In this document: positions 36,108 through 44,690 of the stretch, one piece after another
How positions within the stretch are numbered: the stretch's first letter is position 1
Layout: the number at the start of each line of letters is the position of its first letter
From: PALSA-607 sp963825425
Lineage (GTDB): Bacteria; Actinomycetota; Actinomycetes; Acidothermales; Acidothermaceae
Direction: 5' to 3'
NCBI GenBank assembly: GCA_963825425.1
Contig: CAWGTF010000010.1
Coordinates: 868,001 to 932,000, forward strand
DNA: 64,000 nucleotides
Made by a program: the position numbers and the translations under genes
Notes under the pieces: generated by a model
What the model saw: the letters and a program-made list of their open reading frames with translations, nothing else
Database searches by the model: none
Told to the model about the DNA's origin: nothing

Positions 36108-37504
36108 CCACGCCACAAGACGTCCACAACGCCGACCTCGCCAACGCCAGCGCTCTGCAGGAGGCGGCCCGTCGCCACCTCTGGATGCACTTCACCCGGA
36201 TGTCGTCCTACAAGCACCACGACATTCCGATCATCGTTCGCGGCGAGGGCGCGTACGTCTACGACAGCAACGGCCGCCGCTACCTCGACGGACTTGCTGG
36301 CCTGTTCGTCAGCATGGTTGGTCACGGGCGCGACGAGATCGCCGAAGCAGCTGCCCGGCAATCGAAGGAGCTCGCGTACTTCCCGTTGTGGAGTTATGCG
36401 CACCCACGTGCGATCGAACTGGCCGAGCGGTTGGCGAACCTTGCTCCCGGCGATCTGAACCGCGTCTTCTTCACCACCGGTGGCTCCGAAGCCGTCGAGT
36501 CGGCATGGAAACTGGCCCGCCAGTACTTCCGCGCGATCGGCCAGCCGGGTCGCTTCAAGGTCATCAGCCGAGACATCGCCTACCACGGCGCGACCATGGG
36601 CGCGCTCTCGATTACCGGTCTGCCAGCCATCAAGAACGTGTTCGAACCGCTCGTGCCTGGTTCGATACGGGTACCGAACACGAACTTCTATCGCGCACCT
36701 GAGCATGGCGACGACATCGTCGCTTTTGGCCGCTGGGCTGCTGACGAGATCGAACGCGCCATCCTTCGTGAGGGTCCCGAATCGGTCGCCGCGGTCTATC
36801 TCGAGCCGGTGCAGAACTCCGGTGGCTGCTTCCCTCCGCCGCCCGGGTATTTCCAGCGCGTGCGCGAGATTTGCGACCGCCACGGCGTGCTCCTCGTCTC
36901 TGACGAAACGATTTGCGCATTCGGCCGACTCGGCTATTACTTCGCCGCAGACCGCTACGGGTACCAGCCCGACATCATCACGGTCGCAAAAGGCATGACG
37001 TCGGGATACGCACCGATCGGCGCGATGATCGCTTCGGATCGGATCATCGAACCGTTCCTCAAGGAAACGTCAACGTTCTTGCACGGCATCACCTTCGGCG
37101 GCCACCCGGTCAGCTGCGCTGTCGCCCTTGCAAACCTTGACATCTTCGAGAAGGAAGACCTGCTCGGTCACGTGCTGTCGACCGAAGATGCGTTCCGCGC
37201 CACCCTGAACAAGCTGAACGACCTGCCGATCGTTGGTGAGGTCCGCGGCGACGGCTACTTCTACGGCATCGAGCTCGTGAAAGACAAAGTGACGAGAGAA
37301 ACCTTCGACGACGCGGAGTCGGAGCGGCTGCTGCGCGGCTTCCTTTCCGGTGCGCTCTTCGAGGCAGGCCTGATCTGCCGCGCCGACGATCGCGGTGACC
37401 CGGTCATCCAGCTCGCACCGCCGCTCATCATCGACCAGTCCGAGTTCGACTTCATCGAGCAGACCTTGCGATCGGTGCTGACGGAGGCTTGGTCGATCCT
37501 GTGA
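36104..37504 (+). CDS. Class III aminotransferase, putrescine/omega-amine--pyruvate type
   Basis: A 466-residue PLP enzyme. It contains LWMHFTRMSSYKHHDIPIIV, YLDGLAGLFVSMVGHGRDEI, FFTTGGSEAVESAWKLARQY, AYHGATMGALSITGLP, the PLP Asp in LLVSDETICAFGRLGYYFAA and the lysine in IITVAKGMTSGYAPIGAMIA. The pattern (HMHPF-like N terminus, GLxxxxxGHGR) is that of omega-amine transaminases such as SpuC, which deaminates putrescine with pyruvate. With the divergent 4-aminobutanal dehydrogenase it would form the transaminase route putrescine to 4-aminobutanal to GABA. It overlaps lrp upstream and the flavin split-barrel gene downstream (GTGA). Confidence 0.9.
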   Translation: MTTPQDVHNADLANASALQEAARRHLWMHFTRMSSYKHHDIPIIVRGEGAYVYDSNGRRYLDGLAGLFVSMVGHGRDEIAEAAARQSKELAYFPLWSYAHPRAIELAERLANLAPGDLNRVFFTTGGSEAVESAWKLARQYFRAIGQPGRFKVISRDIAYHGATMGALSITGLPAIKNVFEPLVPGSIRVPNTNFYRAPEHGDDIVAFGRWAADEIERAILREGPESVAAVYLEPVQNSGGCFPPPPGYFQRVREICDRHGVLLVSDETICAFGRLGYYFAADRYGYQPDIITVAKGMTSGYAPIGAMIASDRIIEPFLKETSTFLHGITFGGHPVSCAVALANLDIFEKEDLLGHVLSTEDAFRATLNKLNDLPIVGEVRGDGYFYGIELVKDKVTRETFDDAESERLLRGFLSGALFEAGLICRADDRGDPVIQLAPPLIIDQSEFDFIEQTLRSVLTEAWSIL

Positions 37505-38158
37505 CAGCTCCGCGGAGCGATGGCTTCGAGCGGACGAAGGTGCGACGACTGCCCGAGAAGCAAGTAACCGAGCGTTCAACTCTGAACGCCATTCTCGATG
37601 CCGCTCGCGTCGCCCACGTCGGGGTAACCGACGCCGGCGGCCAGCCGTACGTGTTGCCTGTTGCGTTCGCTCGCGACGGCGACGGACTGCTGATCCACGG
37701 CTCAACTGGTAGCAGGCTGTTTCGCGAACTCGCTGCGGGCGCGCCGACCTGCGTGACCGTCACCCTTATCGACGGTCTGGTGCTCGCCCGCTCGGCGTTC
37801 GAATCCTCGATGCACTACCGCAGCGCGATGATGTTCGGCACCTGCGCCATGGTCGGCCGCAGACGACATCGCGCGATGCCTTGAGGTGCTCACCGAACAC
37901 CTGATGCCGGGTCGCTGGGCACAACTGCGACCGCCGACCGCGAAAGAACTGGCGGCTACGACAGTGCTGCACATGCCGCTGCGCGAATGGTCGGTGAAGG
38001 TGAGCGACGGCTGGCCCGATGATCCGGTCGACGACTTGGACGAACCAGTGTGGGCCGGCGTGCTTCCGATCGAGTCGGCGTTCGGTGCGCCGCTGCCGAC
38101 CCCCGATCTACGCGAGCCCTACCAGCCGCCGACCTACCTCGCGCAGTGGACACCGTGA
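37501..38158 (+). CDS. Pyridoxamine 5'-phosphate oxidase family flavin-binding protein (frame broken once)
   Basis: A split-barrel FMN- or F420-binding protein of the Pyridox_ox_2 type, about 218 codons. The first part reads RLPEKQVTERSTLNAILDAA, VAHVGVTDAGGQPYVLPVAF and GLLIHGSTGSRLFRELAAGA. After an indel near 37860 it continues as RCLEVLTEHLMPGRWAQL and MPLREWSVKVSDGWPDDP. Such proteins bind flavin or haem and some reduce nitro compounds; the role here is unknown. GTG 37501 overlaps the aminotransferase stop, and the stop overlaps the oxidase GTG at 38155, so it is a firm member of the operon. Confidence 0.82.
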
Positions 38159-39549
38159 AGGCCGACGCGGACTACCGATCCCGCAGTTTCTGGCTCGACG
38201 ACATCGCGTCGTCGGGTGGCACCTTGGCCCCGAGGCCCGCGTTGCCCGGCGCACGCGACGTCGACGTCGCCATCGTCGGTGCTGGCTTCACCGGCCTGTG
38301 GACTGCGCACTACCTCCTCGATCGTGACCCTGGGCTGCGGATTGTGTTGTTGGAGAAGGAGATTGCCGGCTTCGGGGCGTCGGGCCGCAACGGTGGTTGG
38401 TGCAGCGCATTGTTTCCTGCATCGATGGACAAGATTGCGGCGCACTCGTCGCGCGAGGCCGCGCTCGCACTGCGCCGCGCGATGCGCAGCAGCGTTGACG
38501 AGGTCGGCGCGGTTGCAGATGCGAACGGGATCGACTGCGGCTACAGCAAGGGCGGCACGCTTTCGCTCATTCGCAGCCGCGCCCAGATCGCGAGGGCACG
38601 CGAGACACTTGAGCACGCTCGCTCGTGGGGCGAAACCACCGACGACATCTGCCTTCTCGACGCTGCCGACGCACGCGCGCGCTTGAACGCCACCGACGTG
38701 ATCGGTGCGTTGTTCACTCCGCACTGCGCCGCGATACATCCGGCGAAACTCGTGCGGGGTCTCGCCGAGCTGGTGGAACGCCGCGGCGCGACGATTCACG
38801 AAGAGACGACGGTCACCGCGATCTCGCCGCATCGAGTCGACACTCGCGAGGGGGTCGTGCGGGCCGACGTCGTCGTCCGAGCCACGGAGGGCTACACGCC
38901 GACGATCCGTGGATACCGCCGTGCGTTGGCGCCCGTGTACTCGTTGATGATGGCCACCGAGCCGTTGCCCGACAGTTTCTGGGACGACGCGGGGTTGCGC
39001 GAGCGCGAGACGTTCAACGACCTGCGCCACCTCATCATCTACGGCCAGCGGACCGTCGACAATCGACTAGCGTTCGGCGGACGCGGCGCTCCCTATCATT
39101 TCGGCTCACGCGTCGAACCTGCCTACGACCGCGAGCCGAGCGTCTTCGAAGCGCTACGCAGCATCGTCGTCGAGCTGTTCCCTGCGTTGGCCGACGTCGC
39201 GGTCACTCACACCTGGGGCGGACCACTCGGCGTCCCGCGTGATTGGTTTGCATCCGTCGGACTCGACACGGCGACCGGCCTCGCGTGGGCCGGTGGTTAT
39301 GTGGGTGACGGCGTTGCGACGTCGAACCTGGCCGGCCGAACGCTCGCCGATCTGATCGGCGGGCACGACACCGACCTGACGTCACTACCGTGGGTCAACC
39401 ATCGCAGTCGCCAGTGGGAGCCCGAACCGTTGCGGTGGGTCGGAGTCAACGCGGGCGTGCGGGTGATGAGCTCGGCAGACGGGCTGGAAAACCGCACCGG
39501 CAAGACGTCACTGCGAGCCAAGGCGTTCAGCCGACTTCTCGGCCGCTGA
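38155..39549 (+). CDS. FAD-dependent oxidoreductase, DAO family (gamma-glutamylputrescine oxidase-like)
   Basis: A 464-residue flavoprotein with the dinucleotide-binding motif VDVAIVGAGFTGLWTAHYLL, the second FAD contact GFGASGRNGGWCSALFP, and a C-terminal FAD motif TGLAWAGGYVGDGVATSNLA. It belongs to the DAO/glycine oxidase superfamily, in which PuuB-like enzymes oxidise N-acylated putrescine. No gamma-glutamylputrescine synthetase gene is visible in the window, so the substrate may be a free amine or amino acid. The GTG start at 38155 overlaps the preceding stop (GTGA). It is the last gene of the lrp operon and converges on the SnoaL-like gene with an 8-nt gap. Confidence 0.87.
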   Translation: MKADADYRSRSFWLDDIASSGGTLAPRPALPGARDVDVAIVGAGFTGLWTAHYLLDRDPGLRIVLLEKEIAGFGASGRNGGWCSALFPASMDKIAAHSSREAALALRRAMRSSVDEVGAVADANGIDCGYSKGGTLSLIRSRAQIARARETLEHARSWGETTDDICLLDAADARARLNATDVIGALFTPHCAAIHPAKLVRGLAELVERRGATIHEETTVTAISPHRVDTREGVVRADVVVRATEGYTPTIRGYRRALAPVYSLMMATEPLPDSFWDDAGLRERETFNDLRHLIIYGQRTVDNRLAFGGRGAPYHFGSRVEPAYDREPSVFEALRSIVVELFPALADVAVTHTWGGPLGVPRDWFASVGLDTATGLAWAGGYVGDGVATSNLAGRTLADLIGGHDTDLTSLPWVNHRSRQWEPEPLRWVGVNAGVRVMSSADGLENRTGKTSLRAKAFSRLLGR

Positions 39550-39556
39550 GGCCCAC

Positions 39557-39971
39557 CTATCCAGGCATCGGTATGACGCCAAGCTGCTGCATCATGCCCA
39601 TCACGTCAGCGACACCCCAGTGCTCGTGTGCGAGCCCGTCGTCGCCGAAACGGATGATGTCGATCAGCTGGACACTCATGGACTTGCCGGTCGCCGGCAT
39701 GCCCATAAAGTCGCCCGTGTTGGTGCCCGTCGCGGTGACTCGACCGACAACCTTGTCACCGCACGGACAAGATGTCGTCCGCCTCGAACCGCAGGTCCGG
39801 GAATGCCCCGATGTACATCAAGAAGAATTGCTTGGTTCCCTCTTTGGTCGGCGGAAGTCCGGGGGTTACCTCGTGCTCGACGAAATCGTCGGCCAGCAAG
39901 TCGGAGAAACCGTCAACGTCACCCTTGTTGATTAAGTCGTAGAAGTGCCGCAGCGTGGCCGAGTGATCCAT
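39557..39971 (-). CDS. SnoaL-like/ester cyclase family protein (frame broken once)
   Basis: A 138-codon alpha+beta barrel protein of the NTF2/SnoaL type. It begins HSATLRHFYDLINKGDVDGF and contains DFVEHEVTPGLPPTKEGTKQ and FLMYIGAFPDLRFEADDILS. After an indel near 39762 it continues as DKVVGRVTATGTNTGDFMGM, ATGKSMSVQLIDIIRFGDDG and EHWGVADVMGMMQQLGV. This is the classic ester cyclase (polyketide cyclase-like) pattern, common as stand-alone proteins of unknown substrate in actinobacteria. It is monocistronic. A 16-bp hairpin or operator (40030-40045) lies 59 bp upstream of the start. Confidence 0.82.
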
Positions 39972-40029
39972 AGCGAATCCTCCTAGGTGGGTGGTCCGGG
40001 CGTTCGTCGCCGACGCCCTCGACGGACAG

Positions 40030-40045
40030 ACTGACTCACGTCAGT
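40030..40045. promoter_or_regulatory. Short inverted repeat upstream of the SnoaL-like gene
   Basis: ACTGAC-TCAC-GTCAGT is a perfect 6-bp inverted repeat with a 4-bp centre, in the 93-bp gap between the rlmN stop and the SnoaL-like start. It could be an operator for the latter (TetR-like sites have this size) or part of the rlmN 3' end. Little else supports either. Confidence 0.3.
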
Positions 40046-40064
40046 GACTAGTGCAATAGCAGGT

Positions 40065-41301
40065 TCACGCGCCCTCCGCGGACGACGATGCGGTCGGCTG
40101 GGTATCGGTTGCGAGCTGCCCGCAGGCGCCCTCGATTTCCCGGCCGCGGGTGTCACGAACCGTCACGGTCACGCCCTGATTCTCCAGCCCGCGAACGAAT
40201 GCCTTCTCGTCCTTGCGTGCGCGACGCCGTCCATATCGAGCCAGGGGTGGGATTCAGCGGAATCAGATTGACATGCACGAGGTGGCCCAGCCGTTCTCGC
40301 AGCAACTGTCCGAGCATCTCGGCCCGCCACGCCTGATCGTTGATGTCGCGGATCAACGCATACTCGATCGACACCCGCCGCTTCGTCGCATCGACGTAGC
40401 GAGCCGCTGCGTCGAGCACTTCAGCGACTTTCCAGCGGGTATTGATCGGGACCAACGTGTCGCGCAACTCGTCGTCCGGTGCGTGCAACGACACGGCCAG
40501 CGTCACGTTGAGGCCCTCAGCCGTGAGCTTGTCGATGGCCGGCACCAGACCGACGGTCGACACGGTGATGCCGCGTTGCGAGATGCCCAATCCGTCGGGC
40601 GCGGGGTCGGTCAGACGGCGGACGGCGCCGAGCACCGCGTTGTAGTTCGCCAGCGGCTCGCCCATGCCCATGAAGACCACGTTGGAGATCCGGCCGGCTC
40701 CACCGGGAATCTCACCGCGTGCCATCGCCCGCGCGCCGGCCACGACCTGCTCGACGATCTCCCCCGTCGACAGGTTGCGAGTGAGGCCAGCCTGGCCGGT
40801 CGCACAGAACGGGCAGTTCATCCCGCAGCCGGCCTGGCTGGAGACGCAGATCGTGACCCGGTCGCGGCCGCGCGTCGTCGGTGAAGGGCGACCGGACGGC
40901 TGCAACTCGTCGTCCGACTCGTCACCGAGCTCAGCCAGGGCCGGACCCGCAGGCCCGAAGTAGCGCATCAGCACCGACTCGACGAGCGTGCCGTCGAAGA
41001 GCCGCCAGACGGTCTTGCGGGTCGCGCCGTCGTCGCAGGTGATCTCACGCACCGGCGTGAGGAGAGTCGGCATCAAGGCACCGATCAGCGCCTCGCGGGA
41101 TGCCGCCGGGATGTCGGTCATCGCCGCGGCGTCGTCGACCAGCCGGCTGAAGTAGTGCCTCGAGAGCTGCGACGCCCGAAATGGGGGCTGCCCGAGCTCG
41201 CCGACCGCTGTCCGCCGGTCGGCGGGCGACAGATCGGCCAGGTGGCGCGGCGGCTTGGCGCGGCGCGGCGCGACAAAGAGCAGTTCACCGGGGGCAGGCA
41301 T
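40065..41301 (-). CDS. rlmN: Dual-specificity 23S rRNA/tRNA adenine C2 methyltransferase RlmN (frame broken near 3' end)
   Basis: A radical-SAM enzyme that methylates A2503 of 23S rRNA and A37 of some tRNAs; about 411 codons. The [4Fe-4S]-binding CxxxCxxC is in QAGCGMNCPFCATGQAG, with VVFMGMGEPLANYNAVLGAV, ISQRGITVSTVGLVPAIDKL and LAVSLHAPDDELRDTLVPIN as further RlmN signatures. Near 40228, just after LIPLNPTPGS, the frame changes. The conserved tail DEKAFVRGLENQGVTVTVRD then follows, with GREIEGACGQLA holding the second catalytic Cys, ending at a TGA at 40065. The gene is divergent from the SPFH gene. In actinobacteria rlmN normally lies near cdsA/frr; here glyA and others are inserted between. 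Confidence 0.93.
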
Positions 41302-41323
41302 GGTGAGTCCAGTCTCCCCTACC

Positions 41324-41367
41324 TCAAGGATCGGTGCCGTTCAAGGACCGGCGCCGCTCAAGGAGGG
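41324..41367. repeat. 17-bp tandem repeat in the rlmN-SPFH divergent region
   Basis: TCAAGGATCGGTGCCGT (41324-41340) and TCAAGGACCGGCGCCGC (41341-41357) are adjacent 17-bp units with three differences, followed by a partial third unit TCAAGGAGGG. It lies in the 130-bp region that should hold the promoters of rlmN and of the SPFH gene. It may be slippage or clustered protein sites. Confidence 0.6.
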
Positions 41368-41431
41368 CACGCGCTCGAGAACGCAGGAGGAGCGGTGCCT
41401 GATCCGCCCACCTCGATCTCAGGAGTATTCG

Positions 41432-42518
41432 ATGGGTCTCGCCACGACATCAGTCGCGAGTTCATCGCGGTGCCAGACAGCGCCAAGGGCCAGCTGCTCT
41501 TCAAGTGGCCCGACCGACCAGATCCGTCGTTTCACGAGCGCAATCGTGGACGCCGATGAGCTGGCCGATCTTCATTTCGCAGGGGCGCGTGATCGGCCTG
41601 CTGCAACCCGGTCGACACCAGATCGACGCGAGTGAGCTGCCCTTCCTCGGCGATGTCGTCGACAAGCTGAGCGGTGGAAACGCCTACGATTCCGAGCTTT
41701 TCTTCGTCAGCACCCATGAGTTCCCCGACCTCACGTTCGGCGGCCCGGTCGACTCCGTGCGCGACCCGGAGACCCGGCTCGTCGTGCAGCTGCGGGCGTA
41801 CGGCGACTTCGCCCTGCAAGTCGTCGACCCGGCCGCGCTCATCACGAAGCTGACCGGCACCGTCGATCTGGCCGACCCGGCGGCCGTCGTCGCATGGGCC
41901 GCCGACCAGGTGCTCAAGGCGGTCCGCACGGTCGTCGTCGGGCACGTCGTCAACGATGAGTGGCCGGTTCTCGGCTTGGCAGCCCGCACTCCCGACGTCG
42001 AGGCCGGCACCGTGCTGGCCGCGAACCAGGCGCTCGCGACCTACGGAATCCGGGTGACTCGGCTCGGCAACGTCACCGTCAGCCTGTCCGACGAGGACGC
42101 CGAGCAGCTCCGCACGCTGGCTCGTGACACCGCCTACACCGCCTTGACCGGCTCATTCGGCGCGTACGCGCAAGGCGAAGCGCTGCTCGGCGCCGGTAAG
42201 GGCATGGCCAACGGTCAGGGCGGCGGGAGTGAGGCTCTCGGCATCGCCTCGCTCGGGCTCGGTGCTGGCGTTCTCGGCGCGTTTGCCGGCGCACCGCAGG
42301 CGGCGCCCGCCGCCGCTGCTCCGGCAGCTCCTGCTGCCCCCGCTGCTCCTGCTGCTCCTGCGGCCCCCGCCGCTGCTGCACCCACAGCTACGGCGACCGC
42401 CACCCCAGTCGTCGCGCCGGCCTTCTGCTCCCACTGCGGGCATTCGCTCGCGGCGGGCGCGCTGTTCTGCTCGGCGTGCGGCACGCGCAGTCCCAACCGC
42501 GCAGTGAGCAAGTCGTGA
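41432..42518 (+). CDS. SPFH domain / zinc-ribbon protein (YdjI-like; frame broken near the 5' end)
   Basis: About 361 codons. The N-terminal SPFH (band-7-like) region is spread over frames, with breaks near 41440, 41510 and 41560: HDISREFIAVPDSAKGQLLF, SAIVDADELA, then IFISQGRVIGLLQPGRHQID onward. The intact part shows SELFFVSTHEFPDLTFGGPV and VRDPETRLVVQLRAYGDFAL, the usual pattern of YdjI-type proteins (once called virion core proteins). An Ala/Pro repeat linker (42300-42400) leads to a C-terminal zinc ribbon, FCSHCGHSLAAGALFCSACG. ATG 41432 has AGGAG 6 nt upstream. It is translationally coupled to the next gene, another zinc-ribbon protein. Function is unknown; membrane-stress scaffolding is likely by family. 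Confidence 0.82.
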
Positions 42519-43177
42519 GGTTCAGGTCGAGAGACGACGAGGCAGCCCGGCTGCAGTCGTTCGTGCTTGCCGACCCAGTTGGCGCGGTCGGCACCGGGGT
42601 GGTCGGCGCCGAGCCGGCGGTGACGACGTCGACGTCGCGGCGGTCCAGCGGGTCGACGCGACCTTCGATCAGGCGCTCTTCCTTGCCGGGGCGACGTCGC
42701 TGTTCTCCGACGTCCGCGCCGCCCTGAGCGCCGGAAGCATCGACTCTGTCGCGGGCCGGCTCTCCCCCGAGCTCACCGCGATGTTCGGCAACCAGCTGCA
42801 ATACGCGATGACCACAGGTCACCAGCTCACCATGACCTCGATCGACGAGGTGACCGCGACGCTTGCGCGGCGTCGAGGCCGACAGCACGGGCAACATCGT
42901 GTGCCTGGTCAGGTACGACGTGGTTGGGCGGATGGGCCTGGTCGCGCTGGGCGGCAGCGTGCCGCCGGCGAGCCAGCTCGCGGCGATGCCGCAGCGGCCC
43001 TGGTTCGAGACCTGGCGCCTGACCCGACCGGCCGGCCTGACCAGTCCGCCGCTGCCAGCGACGTGCCCGTCCTGCGGCGCCCCGACAACGGGTGGGACCC
43101 ATTGCAACTACTGCCACGCGCTGCTTGTCGACGCGACCGCCCAGTTCCGGGTCGAGCACATCGAGTGCATGGGCTGA
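42515..43177 (+). CDS. Tim44-like domain / zinc-ribbon protein (frame broken at two or more sites)
   Basis: About 220 codons. GTG 42515 overlaps the SPFH stop (GTGA); the opening frame reads RFRSRDDEAARLQSFVLADP. After a frame change near 42600-42640 a Tim44-like core appears (AAVQRVDATFDQALFLAGAT, SIDSVAGRLSPELTAMFGNQ). After another near 42870 the C-terminal part follows (VEADSTGNIVCLVRYDVVGR) with a zinc ribbon CPSCGAPTTGGTHCNYCHAL. Tim44-like domains bind membranes or unfolded chains. With the SPFH partner this looks like a two-gene membrane-associated module. I infer no specific role. The ZTP riboswitch of glyA starts just after its stop. Confidence 0.65.
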
Positions 43178-43183
43178 GTAGGA

Positions 43184-43262
43184 TCTACGGCGTCGCGACT
43201 GGCGCATAGATGGTGGATCAACCACCGGGGAGCGATCGACGCGGACGCCGTGCGCCTGGGTG
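43184..43262 (+). promoter_or_regulatory. ZTP (pfl) riboswitch upstream of glyA
   Basis: The 102-nt gap before glyA carries the conserved parts of the ZTP/ZMP (pfl) aptamer in order. They are CGACTGGCG (43196-43204), the CCACCGGGGAGCG core (43222-43234), and the 3' conserved strand GCCGTGCGCCTGGGTG (43247-43262), separated by the expected variable stems. ZTP riboswitches sense ZMP/ZTP, signs of low 10-formyl-THF, and switch on one-carbon genes; glyA is a known target. The 3' domain ends 6 nt before GAGGAG, the glyA ribosome binding site. I see no terminator, so control of translation initiation is more likely than of termination. Confidence 0.88.
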
Positions 43263-43279
43263 TCCACCGAGGAGACACC

Positions 43280-44554
43280 ATGCCCGACCACCTTGCTGCC
43301 CTTGACGCGACCGACCCGGAGATCGCCGCTCTCGTTCGCGCCGAAGAGACGCTTCAGACCGAGAAGATCCGCCTGATCGCCTCGGAGAACTACGTCTCGC
43401 AAGCCGTGCTCGAAGCCACCGGCACCGTGCTGACCAACAAGTACTCCGAGGGTTACCCGGGCAAGCGGTACTACGAAGGCCAGCAGGTCATCGACCAGGT
43501 CGAGACGCTCGCGATCAATCGCGCCAAGGCCGTGTTCGGCGTCGACCACGCGAATGTGCAGCCGTACTCGGGGTCGCCGGCCAACCTCGCGGTCTATCTC
43601 GCGCTCGCCAACGCCGGCGACACCGTCATGGGCATGGCCCTGCCGATGGGCGGACACCTCACCCACGGTTGGTCGGTCTCGGCAACCGGTACCTGGTTCA
43701 ACGCGGTCCAGTACGACGTGGGCCGCGAGACCGGTCGCGTCGACATGGACCAGGTGCGCGACATCGCGCTTCGCGAGCGACCGAAGATCATCTTCTGCGG
43801 TGGTACGGCGATCCCGCGCACCATCGACTTCCCGGCCTTCGCCGAGATCGCCCGCGAGGTCGACGCGGTGCTGGTCGCCGACATCGCGCACATCGCCGGA
43901 CTCATCGCCGGCGGTGCACACCCGTCTCCGGTCGGGCACGCGGGCGTCATCTCGACGACGACGCACAAGACGTTGCGCGGCCCTCGCGGCGCGATGTTGA
44001 TGTGCGACGAGCAATACGCCAAGGCCATCGACAAGGCCGTCTTCCCGGGTCTGCAAGGCGGGCCGCACAACCACACGACGGCCGCGATCGCGGTCGCCCT
44101 GCACGAGGCGCAGCAACCGGAGTTTCGCGACTACGCCGCTGCAATCGTCACGAACGCCAAGGCTCTCGCCGAAGAGTTGTCGTCGCGCGGATTCGATCTC
44201 GTGTCGGGCGGCACTGACAACCACCTCATCCTGCTCGACCTGACACCCCAGGGTGTGGCCGCCAAGCCGGTCGCGAAGGCGCTCGACCGCGCAGGCTTGG
44301 TCGTCAACTACAACACGGTGCCCTACGACACCCGCAAGCCTTTCGACCCGTCAGGCATTCGCATCGGCACACCGGCAGTGACCAGTCGCGGCATGGGTGT
44401 CAGCGAGATGCATCAGATCGCGGCCTGGTTCGACGAGGTCGTCGCTGCGGTCGCGAAGAACGACGAGGACACCGTGAATGCCACGACCGACCGCGTCGAG
44501 GCCCACGTGCGCGAGTTGACCGCCGACTTCCCTGCACCCGGCCTCGCGGTCTAA
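43280..44554 (+). CDS. glyA: Serine hydroxymethyltransferase
   Basis: GlyA interconverts serine and glycine with tetrahydrofolate, the main source of one-carbon units. The about 424-residue PLP enzyme shows IRLIASENYVSQAVLEATGT, NKYSEGYPGKRYYEGQQVID, VQPYSGSPANLAVYLAL, the PLP lysine in ISTTTHKTLRGPRGAMLMCD, and TSRGMGVSEMHQIAAWFDEV. I start at ATG 43280 because GAGGAG lies 5 nt upstream and homologues start here; an open frame from 43250 runs through the riboswitch. Expression is very likely controlled by the ZTP riboswitch at 43184-43262. Confidence 0.97.
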   Translation: MPDHLAALDATDPEIAALVRAEETLQTEKIRLIASENYVSQAVLEATGTVLTNKYSEGYPGKRYYEGQQVIDQVETLAINRAKAVFGVDHANVQPYSGSPANLAVYLALANAGDTVMGMALPMGGHLTHGWSVSATGTWFNAVQYDVGRETGRVDMDQVRDIALRERPKIIFCGGTAIPRTIDFPAFAEIAREVDAVLVADIAHIAGLIAGGAHPSPVGHAGVISTTTHKTLRGPRGAMLMCDEQYAKAIDKAVFPGLQGGPHNHTTAAIAVALHEAQQPEFRDYAAAIVTNAKALAEELSSRGFDLVSGGTDNHLILLDLTPQGVAAKPVAKALDRAGLVVNYNTVPYDTRKPFDPSGIRIGTPAVTSRGMGVSEMHQIAAWFDEVVAAVAKNDEDTVNATTDRVEAHVRELTADFPAPGLAV

Positions 44555-44592
44555 GCCGGCACCCTCCAGCCCTGCTAACCGAGCGATGGTGC

Positions 44593-44618
44593 CCAGCGGT
44601 CGCAAGAACGGCCGCTGG
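44593..44618 (+). terminator. Candidate terminator hairpin after glyA
   Basis: CCAGCGG (44593-44599) pairs with CCGCTGG (44612-44618) 38 nt after the glyA stop, and a few more bases may pair inside. There is no T-run. GC-rich stems without U-tracts are common transcript ends in actinobacteria. It lies 72 nt upstream of the next gene. Confidence 0.45.
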
Positions 44619-44690
44619 ACTCCAGCACGCTGGCAACCGGGTCGGGTCCGTGAGCGTCTCATGGTCGATCGCGCCACGTAGAGGAGACCC

